Source of the DNA: Corynebacterium sanguinis
GTDB taxonomy: Bacteria > Actinomycetota > Actinomycetes > Mycobacteriales > Mycobacteriaceae
DNA: 64,000 nt
Assembly (NCBI RefSeq): GCF_007641235.1
Contig: NZ_CP038157.1
Coordinates: 1,612,001 to 1,676,000, forward strand
Reading direction: 5' to 3'
Part shown: positions 36,790 to 46,064 of the stretch, in pieces
How positions within the stretch are numbered: position 1 is the first letter of the stretch
Layout: each line of letters begins with the position of its first letter
Program-made: the position numbers and the translations under genes
The notes under the pieces: generated by a model
What the model saw: the letters and a program-made list of their open reading frames with translations, nothing else
Database searches by the model: none
What the model was told of the DNA's origin: nothing

Positions 36790-39700
36790 ATGCACCTGAA
36801 ATCGCTCACGCTTAAGGGGTTTAAGTCCTTCGCGTCGGCGACGACGATGAAGTTCGAGCCGGGTATTTGTGCTGTTGTGGGGCCTAACGGTTCGGGCAAG
36901 TCGAACGTCGTCGACGCGTTGGCGTGGGTGATGGGCGAGCAGGGGGTGAAAAACCTGCGTGGCGGGAAGATGGAGGACGTCATTTTCGCGGGCGCGGGGG
37001 ATCGTAAGCCTTTGGGCCGCGCGGAGGTGACGCTGACCTTTGACAATACGGATAAGCGGCTACCTATTGACTACACGGATGTGGCGATTACGCGGCGGAT
37101 GTTCCGCGACGGCGCGTCCGAGTACGAGGTCAATGGGTCGAAGGCCCGCCTGATGGATATCCAGGAGTTGCTGTCGGATTCGGGCATTGGCCGTGAGATG
37201 CACATCATCGTTGGCCAGGGCAAGCTCGCGGAGATCCTGGAATCACGCCCGGAGGAGCGCCGCGCCTTCATCGAGGAAGCCGCCGGCGTGCTCAAGCACC
37301 GCCGCCGCAAAGAGAAGGCGCAGCGCAAGCTCACCGGGATGCAGGCGAACCTCGATCGCCTCACCGATCTTACCGAGGAGCTGGGCAAGCAGCTCGCCCC
37401 CTTGGCCCGGCAGGCGGAAACGGCCCAGCGCGCGGCGAGCGTGCAGGCGACGGTGCGCGAGGCCCGCCTTATCCTCGCGGCCGATGAGGTGCTCACTCTT
37501 CGCGCGAAGCGTGACGACGCCTCCTCCAACGTCGCGCTTGTCACCGCCAAGGTTGAAGCCGTCGCCGCAGAACTGGATGAAGCTGAGGCGCAGCAGGAGG
37601 CCGTTGAGGCCCGCCAGCGGGAGGTTGAGCCGGCGGCCGAGGAGGCGCAGCAGCTGTGGTTTACGCTGTCTACGCTGGCCGAGCGCGTGAGCGCCACGGT
37701 GCGCATTGCTTCGGAGCGCGCCGCGAACTCCGTCGGGCAGACCACCTACCACGGCCAAGACCCGGACGACCTGTTGGCGCGGGCGAGCGTGGCCGACGAG
37801 CAGTACGCCGAGGCGCTGGAGCGCGCCGAGGAGGCGGCGGAGAAGCTCGAATCGATCCGGGAGGAGATCGCCGAGCGCCGTGAGGTCTTCGACGCCGCGG
37901 AGCGCGAGCACCTCGCGCAGGTGCGCGCGATCGCGGACCGCCGCGAGGGCGTGGTGCGCCTGCTGGCGCAGGAGGAAAGCCAGCTTGCCGCCGTCGCCGC
38001 CGCCGAAGAGGAGATTTCCCGGATCGAGGAAGCACTGGGCGAGACCCGCCAGCGCGCGCACGTCGCCGCGAGGGAGGCCGAGGAGCTGGCCCGCGCCATT
38101 ACCGGCGACGGCGAGCAGCGTGATGAGCTTTACCAGGCCCACGTGCGCGCGGCCGCGGAGTCGGACGCGGCCGATAAGCGCCTCGAGCAGCTGCGCGCGG
38201 TACAGCGGGAGCGCGAGCGCACGGTGTTTACGTTGGAGTCGCGCATCGCCACCCTGTCCGAGCAGGCTCCGAAGCAGGCTGCCGCGGACGCGCTCGGCGG
38301 CGATGTCGGCGTGTTGGCGGGGCTGATCAGCGCTGATCAGGGCGTCGCTAAGGCGCTTGCCGCGGCTCTGGGCCCGTTCGCGGAAGCGCTCGTCGGGGCG
38401 GGGGACGTGGCGGATGCGCTGGCTCAGGCCGAGCGTGCCATCGTGGTGGATCCGGTTGGCGGCAGCACCTGGCGGATGGACACCGACGCGCCCGTCGACT
38501 GGCTGCTCGACCACGTCCGCCTCGACCCGTCGATCGCGGGGCCGCTCACGCGCGTGCTTGTCGACGTCGCCCTCGCCGACACAGTCGAGGAAGCTAGGCG
38601 CATCGTCGCGGACGACCCACGCCTGCGGGCGGTCACGCGCACCGGGGTGCTCGCCGGCGAGGGCTGGATCGCCGCCGGCACCGGGCAGGTGTCGACCGTC
38701 GAGGTCTCCGCGCGCATCGAGCGCGCCGCGGCGGAGCTGGAGACCGCGCGCGCCGGGCTGCGCGAGCTCTCCGGAACGCTCGAAGGCGCCAAGCTGTCGG
38801 CCGAGGAGGCGCGGGTGGCCGCGGCGAGCGCGAAGGCGGCGCTGCGCGAGCACGATGCGACTCTGGAGGCGACCCGCCGCGAGGCGCAGCGCGCGGCGCG
38901 ACACCGCGACGCCCAGCGCGCCGAGCACGAGCGCGCAGCGCAGCGCGCCACCGATGCCGAGGCGCGTCTACACAGCCGCCAGGAGGAGCTTGCCGAGACC
39001 CGCGATCGCCTGTCGCGCATCGACTCGGACTCCACCGAGGCAGACGAGCCTTCAAGCGCCGAGCGCGATCGGGCCCAGGCCGCGCTGACCGAGGTCACGG
39101 CACTAGAGATGGAGGCCACGCTGTCGGCGCGCACCGCGCAGCAGACGGCGGAGGCAGCGGCGGGCAAGGGCGACGCGCTGCGTCGTCAGGCGGAGCACGA
39201 GCGGGCGGCGAAGGCGCGCTTTCTGGCGGGCGTCGCCAAGCAGAAGGCGCAGGCCGAGCTAGCCGCGACGGTCGCCGAGCACGCGCGGGTTCTCGCTGGG
39301 CGCGTTGGCGATGCGGTGGCGCGGGCCGCGGCGCGCCGCGACGAGCTCTCCGCCGAGGTCGCGCAACTTCGAGGCCGCGCGCAGCAGGCGAAACAGCAGG
39401 TCAGCGCGACGCGGCAGCAGCTGAGCCGGCTGACGGACAGCGCGCACGCCGCCGACATCGCCCGCGAGCAGGCGCAGGTGCGCATCGACGAGGCCGAGGC
39501 GAAGGCCACCGAATCCCTCGGCATCGCGATCGCCGACCTTCTCGCCCAGCACAGCCCCGGCGAGGGCTTCGACCGCGCCGCCGAGCGGGCGCGCCTCGCG
39601 CAGGCGGAAAAGGACCTGCGCGCGCTCGGCAAGGTCAACCCGCTGGCGCTGGAGGAGTACAAGGCACTCGAGGAGCGCTACTCGTTTTTGAGTACCCAGC

Positions 39701-40230
39701 TTGACGACGTCAACCAGGCGCGCAGGGACCTGCTCGGCGTGATCAACGACGTCGACGATCAGATCCTGAAGCTGTTTACGGATGCGTGGGCGGACGTCGA
39801 AAAGCAATTCCCCGCGGTGTTTGGCACGCTGTTTCCGGGCGGGGAGGCGCGGCTGATCCTCACCGAGCCCGGCGACATGCTCGCCACCGGCATCGAGATC
39901 GAAGCGCGCCCGCCCGGCAAGCGAGTCAAGCGGCTCTCTCTGCTCTCGGGCGGGGAGAAGTCTCTGACTGCGCTGGCTTTTCTCGTGGCCATCTTCCGCG
40001 CCCGCCCCAGCCCCTTCTACGTGTTCGACGAGGTCGAGGCGGCGCTTGACGACGTCAACCTGCGCCGGCTCATCGCGCTACTCGAAGAACTTCGCCGCGA
40101 CTCGCAGCTGATCGTGATCACGCACCAGAAGCCCACGATGGACGTGGCCAACGTGCTCTATGGCGTCACGATGCGCGGCGACGGGGTCACCCGCGTGATC
40201 TCGCAGCGGATGAGCCCCGCCAGTTCCTAG
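36790..40230 (+). CDS. smc: Chromosome segregation ATPase SMC
   Basis: A 1146-residue condensin subunit that compacts and segregates the chromosome with ScpA and ScpB. The N-terminal Walker A is GPNGSGKSNVVDALAWVMGEQ. Two long Ala/Arg/Glu-rich coiled coils flank a hinge at about residues 490-640. The C-terminal head has the signature LSGGEKSLTALAFLVAIF and Walker B YVFDEVEAALDD. Length is normal. Its stop overlaps the 3' end of the convergent broken lipoprotein gene. Confidence 0.97.
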   Translation: MHLKSLTLKGFKSFASATTMKFEPGICAVVGPNGSGKSNVVDALAWVMGEQGVKNLRGGKMEDVIFAGAGDRKPLGRAEVTLTFDNTDKRLPIDYTDVAITRRMFRDGASEYEVNGSKARLMDIQELLSDSGIGREMHIIVGQGKLAEILESRPEERRAFIEEAAGVLKHRRRKEKAQRKLTGMQANLDRLTDLTEELGKQLAPLARQAETAQRAASVQATVREARLILAADEVLTLRAKRDDASSNVALVTAKVEAVAAELDEAEAQQEAVEARQREVEPAAEEAQQLWFTLSTLAERVSATVRIASERAANSVGQTTYHGQDPDDLLARASVADEQYAEALERAEEAAEKLESIREEIAERREVFDAAEREHLAQVRAIADRREGVVRLLAQEESQLAAVAAAEEEISRIEEALGETRQRAHVAAREAEELARAITGDGEQRDELYQAHVRAAAESDAADKRLEQLRAVQRERERTVFTLESRIATLSEQAPKQAAADALGGDVGVLAGLISADQGVAKALAAALGPFAEALVGAGDVADALAQAERAIVVDPVGGSTWRMDTDAPVDWLLDHVRLDPSIAGPLTRVLVDVALADTVEEARRIVADDPRLRAVTRTGVLAGEGWIAAGTGQVSTVEVSARIERAAAELETARAGLRELSGTLEGAKLSAEEARVAAASAKAALREHDATLEATRREAQRAARHRDAQRAEHERAAQRATDAEARLHSRQEELAETRDRLSRIDSDSTEADEPSSAERDRAQAALTEVTALEMEATLSARTAQQTAEAAAGKGDALRRQAEHERAAKARFLAGVAKQKAQAELAATVAEHARVLAGRVGDAVARAAARRDELSAEVAQLRGRAQQAKQQVSATRQQLSRLTDSAHAADIAREQAQVRIDEAEAKATESLGIAIADLLAQHSPGEGFDRAAERARLAQAEKDLRALGKVNPLALEEYKALEERYSFLSTQLDDVNQARRDLLGVINDVDDQILKLFTDAWADVEKQFPAVFGTLFPGGEARLILTEPGDMLATGIEIEARPPGKRVKRLSLLSGGEKSLTALAFLVAIFRARPSPFYVFDEVEAALDDVNLRRLIALLEELRRDSQLIVITHQKPTMDVANVLYGVTMRGDGVTRVISQRMSPASS

Positions 40231-40735
40231 TTGTCGCGGACCAGCTTCAGTGCGCCATATGCACCGGCGACGTAGAGGGTGTCCTCGCCGACGGTGTAGA
40301 AGCCGGTGCCGTTGCGAAACGCCTCGGTGACCGCGCCGTCGTAGGCCATGGTGTCGCAGGCCATGCGAGTGACCGGGAGGCTCGTGGTGGTGTAGGCGCC
40401 GGTGTGGCGGTGCCGTAGCCGTTGCAGGGGCCGCCCTCAACGCGGAAGCCCTCCATGCTGCCCTGCGGGACGAAGCTGACGCGGATGCCGTCGACGGCAG
40501 GCTGGGGGACCCAGGTGCTGTTCATGACGTGGAGCAGCGTCTCACCGGTGGCCGGGGTGGCGTCGGCGGGCAGGTCAACGATCTCGGGGACAGCAGAATA
40601 GTCGGTAGTCACGTATGTGTCGGGTGTAGTCGGGGTGGACGAGTGTGCGGACGCGTTGGTCAGGGGAGCGCAGGCCGCGAGGAACGCGACAGAGCCGGCG
40701 CCGATGAGCTTGAACACGTTGTGTCGATTGGTCAT
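40227..40735 (-). pseudogene. META-domain lipoprotein, interrupted by a 2-bp frameshift
   Basis: From ATG 40735 the first frame gives a lipoprotein signal (GSVAFLAAC) and a domain start ending SMEGFRVEGGPCNGYGTAT. After that, good coding sense continues only in another frame: TTTSLPVTRMACDTMAYDG, then EAFRNGTGFYTVGEDTLYVAG and LKLVRDN before a stop at 40227. Removing two bases of the AC repeat (plus-strand gtgt at 40402-40405) restores one frame of about 168 residues. The GPCNGYG and MACD motifs are those of META/HslJ-like domains. A sequencing error is possible. Confidence 0.75.
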
Positions 40736-40810
40736 GCCTTTTACGCAACCACCGCCGGCCGTGCGAGCGCTATACACAAAAGTATCCAATTGGCTGGCAC
40801 TATGGAGGGC

Positions 40811-42355
40811 ATGAACACGACTCTCATTTGGATCCTGATCGCCATTGTGGTGATCGCCCTGATCATCGTCGGAATCGTGGTGATCGGTAACAGCCGCAAG
40901 AAGTCGAAGACCATCTCCTTCGACAAACCCGCAGATCAGGCCCCGAAAGAACTGACGCAGCAGGAGAAATCAGGTAACTACCAGGCCAAGGGCGGATTCG
41001 CCTTCGCACCGGCGGAGGTCCCCGAGCCGGTGCGCGTGGACAATCCCGTTGAGCCCGCCGAACCCGCGCCGGGCGGCTCGACCGCGATGTCGCAGCTCAA
41101 CGAGCAGCTCGCTCAAGAACCAGTCGCCGCTCCGGAGCCTGAGATTGAACTGAGCGATGATGCGGCCGACGCAGTGGAAGAGCTCAACGACGACGTGGTC
41201 GAGGAGGGCGTCGAGAAGCCTGCTGTCGATGGCCTGTCTGAGGATGGCCGCGACATCGTGGAGGAGGCGTTCGAGGCTGAGCAGGATCCCGAGGAGGATC
41301 CGGAGGCGGAGGAGGCCGCCAACATCGCTGCGGTCACCGCCGAGGTGGCTGACGCCGCGCGCCAGGAGGGGGCTGAAGTTTCGGAGGAGGCGATCGTCGA
41401 TACGCCCGCGGCGAGCGAGCCGATCGACGAGATCGCCCCGGCCGCGGGCCGCATTGGCAAGCTGCGCGGGCGCCTGTCGCGCTCGCAGAACGCCATCGGC
41501 CAGGGCCTGCTGGGCATCCTGACCGCGGGCGACCTCGACGAGGACGCTTGGGAGGAGATCGAAGACACGCTGATCATGGCCGATCTGGGCACCCAGCTCA
41601 CGCTGAAGGTGACCGAGTCGCTGCGCGCCAAGATCGCCGAGCGGGGTGTGAGCAGCGAAGCCGAGGCCCGCGCCATGCTGCGCGAAGCGCTGATCGAGGC
41701 CGCTCACCCCGAGATGGATCGTTCGATCAAGGCGATGCCCAACGAGGGAAAGCCCGCCGTGATCCTGGTCGTGGGTGTCAACGGTACGGGCAAGACGACC
41801 ACCACCGGCAAGCTCGCCCGCGTGCTGGTGTCCATGGGCCACTCGGTGGTGCTCGGGGCGGCCGATACATTCCGCGCCGCGGCGGCGGATCAGCTGGAAA
41901 CGTGGGGGCGCCGCGTGGGTGCCTCCACCGTGCGCGGCAAGGAGGGCGCGGACCCGGCATCGGTCGCCTTCGATGCGGTGGCTACGGGTGTGGACCAGGG
42001 TGCTGACGTGGTTCTCGTCGATACCGCGGGGCGCCTGCACACGGCGACCGGCCTGATGGATCAGCTGGGCAAGGTCAGGCGCGTGGTGGAGAAGAAGTCG
42101 CATGTCGACGAGGTGCTGCTGGTCCTCGACGCCACGGTGGGGCAAAACGGCATCACCCAGGCGCGCGTGTTCCGCGAGGTCGTCAACATCACCGGCGTGG
42201 TGCTGACCAAGCTCGACGGGACGGCCAAGGGCGGAATCGTTTTCCAGGTCCAGGAAGAGCTCGGCGTGCCGGTCAAGCTCGTCGGACTGGGAGAGGGCGC
42301 CGACGACCTCGCGCCGTTCGAGGTGGAAAGCTTCGTCGACGCGCTGCTCGGCTAA
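40811..42355 (+). CDS. ftsY: Signal recognition particle receptor FtsY
   Basis: A 514-residue SRP receptor GTPase. An N-terminal membrane anchor (residues 3-27) is followed by an acidic linker of about 180 residues, then the NG domain. Motifs are VNGTGKTTTTGKLA, DTFRAAAADQLETW, VDTAGRLHTATGLMDQL and TKLDGTAKGG. ATG 40811 has GGAGGG just upstream and starts the anchor cleanly. It docks Ffh-ribosome complexes to the membrane. A terminator hairpin follows. Confidence 0.95.
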   Translation: MNTTLIWILIAIVVIALIIVGIVVIGNSRKKSKTISFDKPADQAPKELTQQEKSGNYQAKGGFAFAPAEVPEPVRVDNPVEPAEPAPGGSTAMSQLNEQLAQEPVAAPEPEIELSDDAADAVEELNDDVVEEGVEKPAVDGLSEDGRDIVEEAFEAEQDPEEDPEAEEAANIAAVTAEVADAARQEGAEVSEEAIVDTPAASEPIDEIAPAAGRIGKLRGRLSRSQNAIGQGLLGILTAGDLDEDAWEEIEDTLIMADLGTQLTLKVTESLRAKIAERGVSSEAEARAMLREALIEAAHPEMDRSIKAMPNEGKPAVILVVGVNGTGKTTTTGKLARVLVSMGHSVVLGAADTFRAAAADQLETWGRRVGASTVRGKEGADPASVAFDAVATGVDQGADVVLVDTAGRLHTATGLMDQLGKVRRVVEKKSHVDEVLLVLDATVGQNGITQARVFREVVNITGVVLTKLDGTAKGGIVFQVQEELGVPVKLVGLGEGADDLAPFEVESFVDALLG

Positions 42356-42373
42356 CTCCTCCCAGCTAAACCG

Positions 42374-42404
42374 AACCCGCCTCCCAGCTCGGGTGGCGGG
42401 TTTT
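42374..42404 (+). terminator. Rho-independent terminator after ftsY
   Basis: Stem AACCCGCC (42374-42381) with GGCGGGTT (42395-42402), then a short T-run. It separates ftsY from the amt promoter. Confidence 0.8.
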
Positions 42405-42449
42405 GTGATGTCCGTCGCATTACGGGTGTCTGGCTTTCACACGGGATAT

Positions 42450-42492
42450 CTGTCGCTCTACAGTAAACAGGGTCCAAACTGTCGACCGATAG
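42450..42492 (+). promoter_or_regulatory. Two AmtR-like boxes upstream of amt
   Basis: CTGT-N6-ACAG at 42450-42463 is a perfect inverted repeat. CTGT-N6-ATAG at 42479-42492 follows 29 bp later. Both fit the C. glutamicum AmtR consensus CTAT-N6-ATAG with one or two changes. The second ends 21 bp before the amt start. Nitrogen-limited derepression of amt-glnB is expected. Confidence 0.6.
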
Positions 42493-42513
42493 ATTTACTG
42501 AGAGGTGAAAACT

Positions 42514-43965
42514 GTGGAAGCTGACCAAATGGCCGTCGTCGCAGGCAATTCGAGCTGGATGCTGATATCGGCGTCACTAGTTCTGCTCATGACCCCCGCG
42601 CTGGCGCTGTTCTACGGCGGAATGTCCTCGCGCCGAAGCGTGCTCAACATGATGATGATGTCTTTCACCAGCCTCGGCATTGTCACGATCGTGTACGTGC
42701 TGTGGGGCTGGTCCATGTCGTACGGCACGCAATCCATTGGCGGGGTGTTCGCCAACCCCTTCGAGTTCTTCGGCCTGGCCAACGCCATCGTCGACGCCGA
42801 GGGTAACTACATCGAAGGTGCCGCCGGTTACGCCAACGTCATTGACATTGGCTTCCAGCTCACCTTCGCCGTGATCTCCACCGCGATCATCTCCGGCGCG
42901 GTTGCAAGCCGTGTCAAGATCGGCTCCTGGGTGGTCTTCGCCGCCCTGTGGTCGACCCTGGTCTACTTCCCGCTCGCTCACATGGTGTGGGGTGGCGGCC
43001 TGCTCGGCCATGCGGAAGGCTCCATCGCGGCGCGCCTGTTCGGCGTCGTCGACGGCGAAGCGGCAGTCTCCCCGATTGACTTCGCCGGCGGCACCGTCGT
43101 TCACATCTCCGCCGGCACCGCAGCGCTCGTGCTCGCGCTGGTCATCGGGCGCCGCCAGGGCTTCCCGACGTCCAACTCACGCCCCCACAACCTCCCGCTC
43201 GTCATGATCGGCGCGGCCCTGCTGTGGTTCGGCTGGTTCGGTTTCAACGGCGGCTCCGCGTTCGCGGCCGACGGCCTCGCCGGCATGGCGTGGATCAACA
43301 CCACCGCCGCAGCGGCCGCAGCCATGATGGGCTGGTTGCTCATTGAGAAGCTTCGCGACGGCTACGCCACCTCCCTCGGCGCATCCTCCGGCCTCGTCGC
43401 AGGCCTGGTCACAATCACCCCGGCTGCAGGCGATCTCGCTCCCGTCTCATCCCTGATCCTCGGCTTCATCGGCGGCGTGCTCGCATGCTTCGGCGTCGGC
43501 CTCAAATACGTGCTCAACTACGACGACTCCCTCGACGTGGTCGGCGTGCACCTCGTCGCTGGCCTGTGGGGCACCGTCGGACTCGCGTTCTTTGCCGGCG
43601 AGCGCGGTATCTTCACCGGTGATGTCACCGAGGGCTTCAAGCTCCTCGGTATCCAGATCATCATCGCGCTGGTGTCCATGGTCTTCGCGGGCGTGATCAC
43701 TCTGGTGATCGCGCTGGCGATCAAGTACACGATGGGTTGGAGGGTCACCCGCGAGGAAGAGTTCGAAGGCGTCGACTACTCCGTGCACCGCGAGACCGGC
43801 TACGACTTCGGCGGCCCCGGCATGCGCCCGGGTGGCCTTCCGGCAGGCAACAAGTCCGCGGCAGAACTCGGCCTCAACGAGGCCCGCGGAGACCACCACA
43901 ACACCCAGCACCCCCGCGGCGACGCTGACGCGGCCGCTTCGCGCAAAATTGAGCCGAAGGTCTAA
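42514..43965 (+). CDS. amtB: Ammonium channel, Amt/MEP/Rh family
   Basis: A 483-residue channel with eleven membrane segments. It shows MLISASLVLLMTPALALFYGG at the start, the pore His pair in GTVVHISAG and in VGVHLVAGLWGT, and FGWFGFNGGSA. The C-terminal cytoplasmic tail, with the EEEFEGVDYSVHRETGY motif, is the part bound by PII. GTG 42514 fits AGAGGTG upstream; GTG 42505 is the alternative. The glnB gene follows by 9 bp. Confidence 0.94.
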   Translation: MEADQMAVVAGNSSWMLISASLVLLMTPALALFYGGMSSRRSVLNMMMMSFTSLGIVTIVYVLWGWSMSYGTQSIGGVFANPFEFFGLANAIVDAEGNYIEGAAGYANVIDIGFQLTFAVISTAIISGAVASRVKIGSWVVFAALWSTLVYFPLAHMVWGGGLLGHAEGSIAARLFGVVDGEAAVSPIDFAGGTVVHISAGTAALVLALVIGRRQGFPTSNSRPHNLPLVMIGAALLWFGWFGFNGGSAFAADGLAGMAWINTTAAAAAAMMGWLLIEKLRDGYATSLGASSGLVAGLVTITPAAGDLAPVSSLILGFIGGVLACFGVGLKYVLNYDDSLDVVGVHLVAGLWGTVGLAFFAGERGIFTGDVTEGFKLLGIQIIIALVSMVFAGVITLVIALAIKYTMGWRVTREEEFEGVDYSVHRETGYDFGGPGMRPGGLPAGNKSAAELGLNEARGDHHNTQHPRGDADAAASRKIEPKV

Positions 43966-43974
43966 GGAGAAGTC

Positions 43975-44313
43975 ATGAAACTAATCACTGCAGTGGTCAA
44001 GCCTTTCACCGTGATCTACATCATGGAGGCGCTTGAAGAAATCGGCGTGTGCGGTATCACCGTCACGGATGCGCAGGGCCGCGGCCGCCAGGGCGGCAAC
44101 GTGGAGTACTACCGCGGCGCGAAGTACTCCTCGCCGTTCGTGGCCAAGGCCAAGGTTGAAGTGCTCGTGACAGACGAGCAGGTTGACGTGGCCGTCGATA
44201 CGCTCGTGAAAAGCGCTTATACCGGCGAGGTCGGCGACGGCAAGGTGTGGGTCACCTCGATCGACAACGTCGTGCGCGTGCGCACTGGTGAGAAGGACGA
44301 TCAAGCCATCTAA
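43975..44313 (+). CDS. glnB: PII signal transduction protein
   Basis: A 112-residue PII protein (GlnK type by position after amt). The T-loop keeps Tyr51 in EYYRGAKYSSPFVAKAKVE, the residue adenylylated in corynebacterial GlnK. The B-loop is TGEVGDGKVWV. AAGGAG precedes the ATG. It should gate the Amt channel and, in corynebacteria, sequester AmtR when modified. The modifying enzyme gene glnD, normally next, is absent: ffh follows after 91 bp. Confidence 0.94.
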   Translation: MKLITAVVKPFTVIYIMEALEEIGVCGITVTDAQGRGRQGGNVEYYRGAKYSSPFVAKAKVEVLVTDEQVDVAVDTLVKSAYTGEVGDGKVWVTSIDNVVRVRTGEKDDQAI

Positions 44314-44404
44314 GGGTGGGCGGAAAGTTCTGCATCACGGGGATACGCGCTAGGCTGTAACGAGCCAATCGCCGTATCTCACCTTTAAAGGAGCGTGCAC
44401 CTCA

Positions 44405-46036
44405 GTGTTTGAGTCGCTGTCCGACCGCCTACAAACTGCCCTCGGCGGCCTGCGCGGTAAGGGCAAGCTGACCGAGGCAGACATCAACAACACCGCCCGT
44501 GAGATCCGCCTCGCGCTGCTCGAGGCCGATGTTTCCCTCACCGTGGTGCGCGCCTTTATTAAACGAGTCAAGGAGCGCTCCCTCGGCGCCGATGTCTCCG
44601 AGGCGCTCAACCCGGCGCAGCAAGTCATCAAAATCGTCGACGAGGAGCTCACCAACATCCTCGGCGGCGAGACCCGCCGGCTGAACCTGGCGAAAACCCC
44701 GCCGACCGTGATCATGCTCGCCGGGCTGCAGGGCGCCGGTAAGACCACGCTCGCCGGCAAGCTGGCGAACCACCTGACCAAGCAGGGCCACACCCCGATG
44801 CTGGTGGCCTGCGACCTGCAGCGCCCCGGGGCGGTGCAGCAGCTGCAAATCGTCGGCGAGCGCGCTGGCGTCCCGACGTTCGCGCCGGACCCCGGCACGT
44901 CGCTGGATTCGCTAGATCACGAGATGGGCACCTCCCACGGTGACCCCGTCGCCGTGGCCACGGCGGGTATTGAGCACGCCGTTCGCGCCAAGAACGACGT
45001 GGTCATCATCGATACCGCCGGTCGCCTCGGCATCGACGAAACCCTGATGACGCAGGCGCGCAACATCCGCGATGCCGTCAACCCCGATGAAGTCCTCTTC
45101 GTCATCGACGCGATGATCGGCCAGGACGCCGTCGCCACCGCGCAGGCGTTCGCCGACGGCGTCGACTTCACCGGTGTGGTGCTGACCAAGCTTGACGGCG
45201 ACGCCCGCGGCGGCGCAGCGCTGTCGATCCGCGAGGTCACGGGCAAACCGATCTTGTTCGCCTCCACGGGTGAGAAGCTCGACGACTTCGACATCTTCCA
45301 CCCCGACCGCATGTCCAGCCGCATCCTCGGCATGGGCGATGTGCTCTCGCTCATCGAGCAGGCCGAGACCATGTTCGACCAGCAGGAGGCCGAAAAGGCC
45401 GCCGCGCGCCTCGGCTCCGGCGAGCTCACTTTGGAGGACTTCCTCGACCAGCTGCTCATGGTCCGCCGCATGGGGCCGATCGGCAACCTGCTGAAGATGA
45501 TGCCCGGTGGCAAGCAGATGAACGAGATGGCCGACATGGTCGACGAGAAGCAGCTCGACCGCATCCAGGCGATCATCCGCGGCATGACTCCCGCCGAGCG
45601 CGAGGACCCGAAGATCCTCAACGCCTCGCGCCGCAAGCGCATCGCCAACGGTTCCGGCGTGTCCGTCTCCGACGTCAACCAGCTCGTGGAGCGCTTCTTC
45701 GAGGCGAAGAAGATGATGGGGCAGATGGCCAGCCAGTTCGGCCTGCCCGGCATGCCTGGAATGGGCGGGGGGCGCAGCGCCACGAAGAAGAAGCCGAAGG
45801 GACGCAAGGGCAAGAACGGCAAGCGCAAGCCGGTGAAGAACCGTGGCGGCGCGAAGCCGGGAATGCCCGGTGGCATGCCGAGCATGGCGGACCTGCAAAA
45901 AATGCAGGAGCAGCTGGGCGGGGGTATGCCCGGTATGCCCGGAGCAGGGAAGATGCCGCCGGGCATGGAGGGCCTCGACCTGAATAACCTCGACTTCTCC
46001 CAGGCGATGAAGAATCTGGGGAAGAAAGGGAAGTAG
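44405..46036 (+). CDS. ffh: Signal recognition particle protein Ffh
   Basis: A 543-residue SRP GTPase. The NG domain has LAGLQGAGKTTLAGKLA, DTAGRLGIDE and TKLDGDARGGAAL. The M domain (about 310-440) includes the RNA-binding ILNASRRKRIANGSGVSVSDVNQL. A long C-terminal tail, rich in Lys then Gly, Met and Pro (GMPGMPG repeats), extends about 100 residues and is common in actinobacteria. It binds signal sequences and 4.5S RNA. A GC stem at 46044-46064 lies at the convergent end, without a T-run. Confidence 0.96.
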   Translation: MFESLSDRLQTALGGLRGKGKLTEADINNTAREIRLALLEADVSLTVVRAFIKRVKERSLGADVSEALNPAQQVIKIVDEELTNILGGETRRLNLAKTPPTVIMLAGLQGAGKTTLAGKLANHLTKQGHTPMLVACDLQRPGAVQQLQIVGERAGVPTFAPDPGTSLDSLDHEMGTSHGDPVAVATAGIEHAVRAKNDVVIIDTAGRLGIDETLMTQARNIRDAVNPDEVLFVIDAMIGQDAVATAQAFADGVDFTGVVLTKLDGDARGGAALSIREVTGKPILFASTGEKLDDFDIFHPDRMSSRILGMGDVLSLIEQAETMFDQQEAEKAAARLGSGELTLEDFLDQLLMVRRMGPIGNLLKMMPGGKQMNEMADMVDEKQLDRIQAIIRGMTPAEREDPKILNASRRKRIANGSGVSVSDVNQLVERFFEAKKMMGQMASQFGLPGMPGMGGGRSATKKKPKGRKGKNGKRKPVKNRGGAKPGMPGGMPSMADLQKMQEQLGGGMPGMPGAGKMPPGMEGLDLNNLDFSQAMKNLGKKGK

Positions 46037-46064
46037 GTCTACGCGCGCTCTGGAAGTCAGCGCG

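Noticed and set aside
37243..38928. A long minus-strand frame opposite smc
   Set aside because: A mirror frame produced by the GC-rich coiled-coil codons of smc; no start site or domain.
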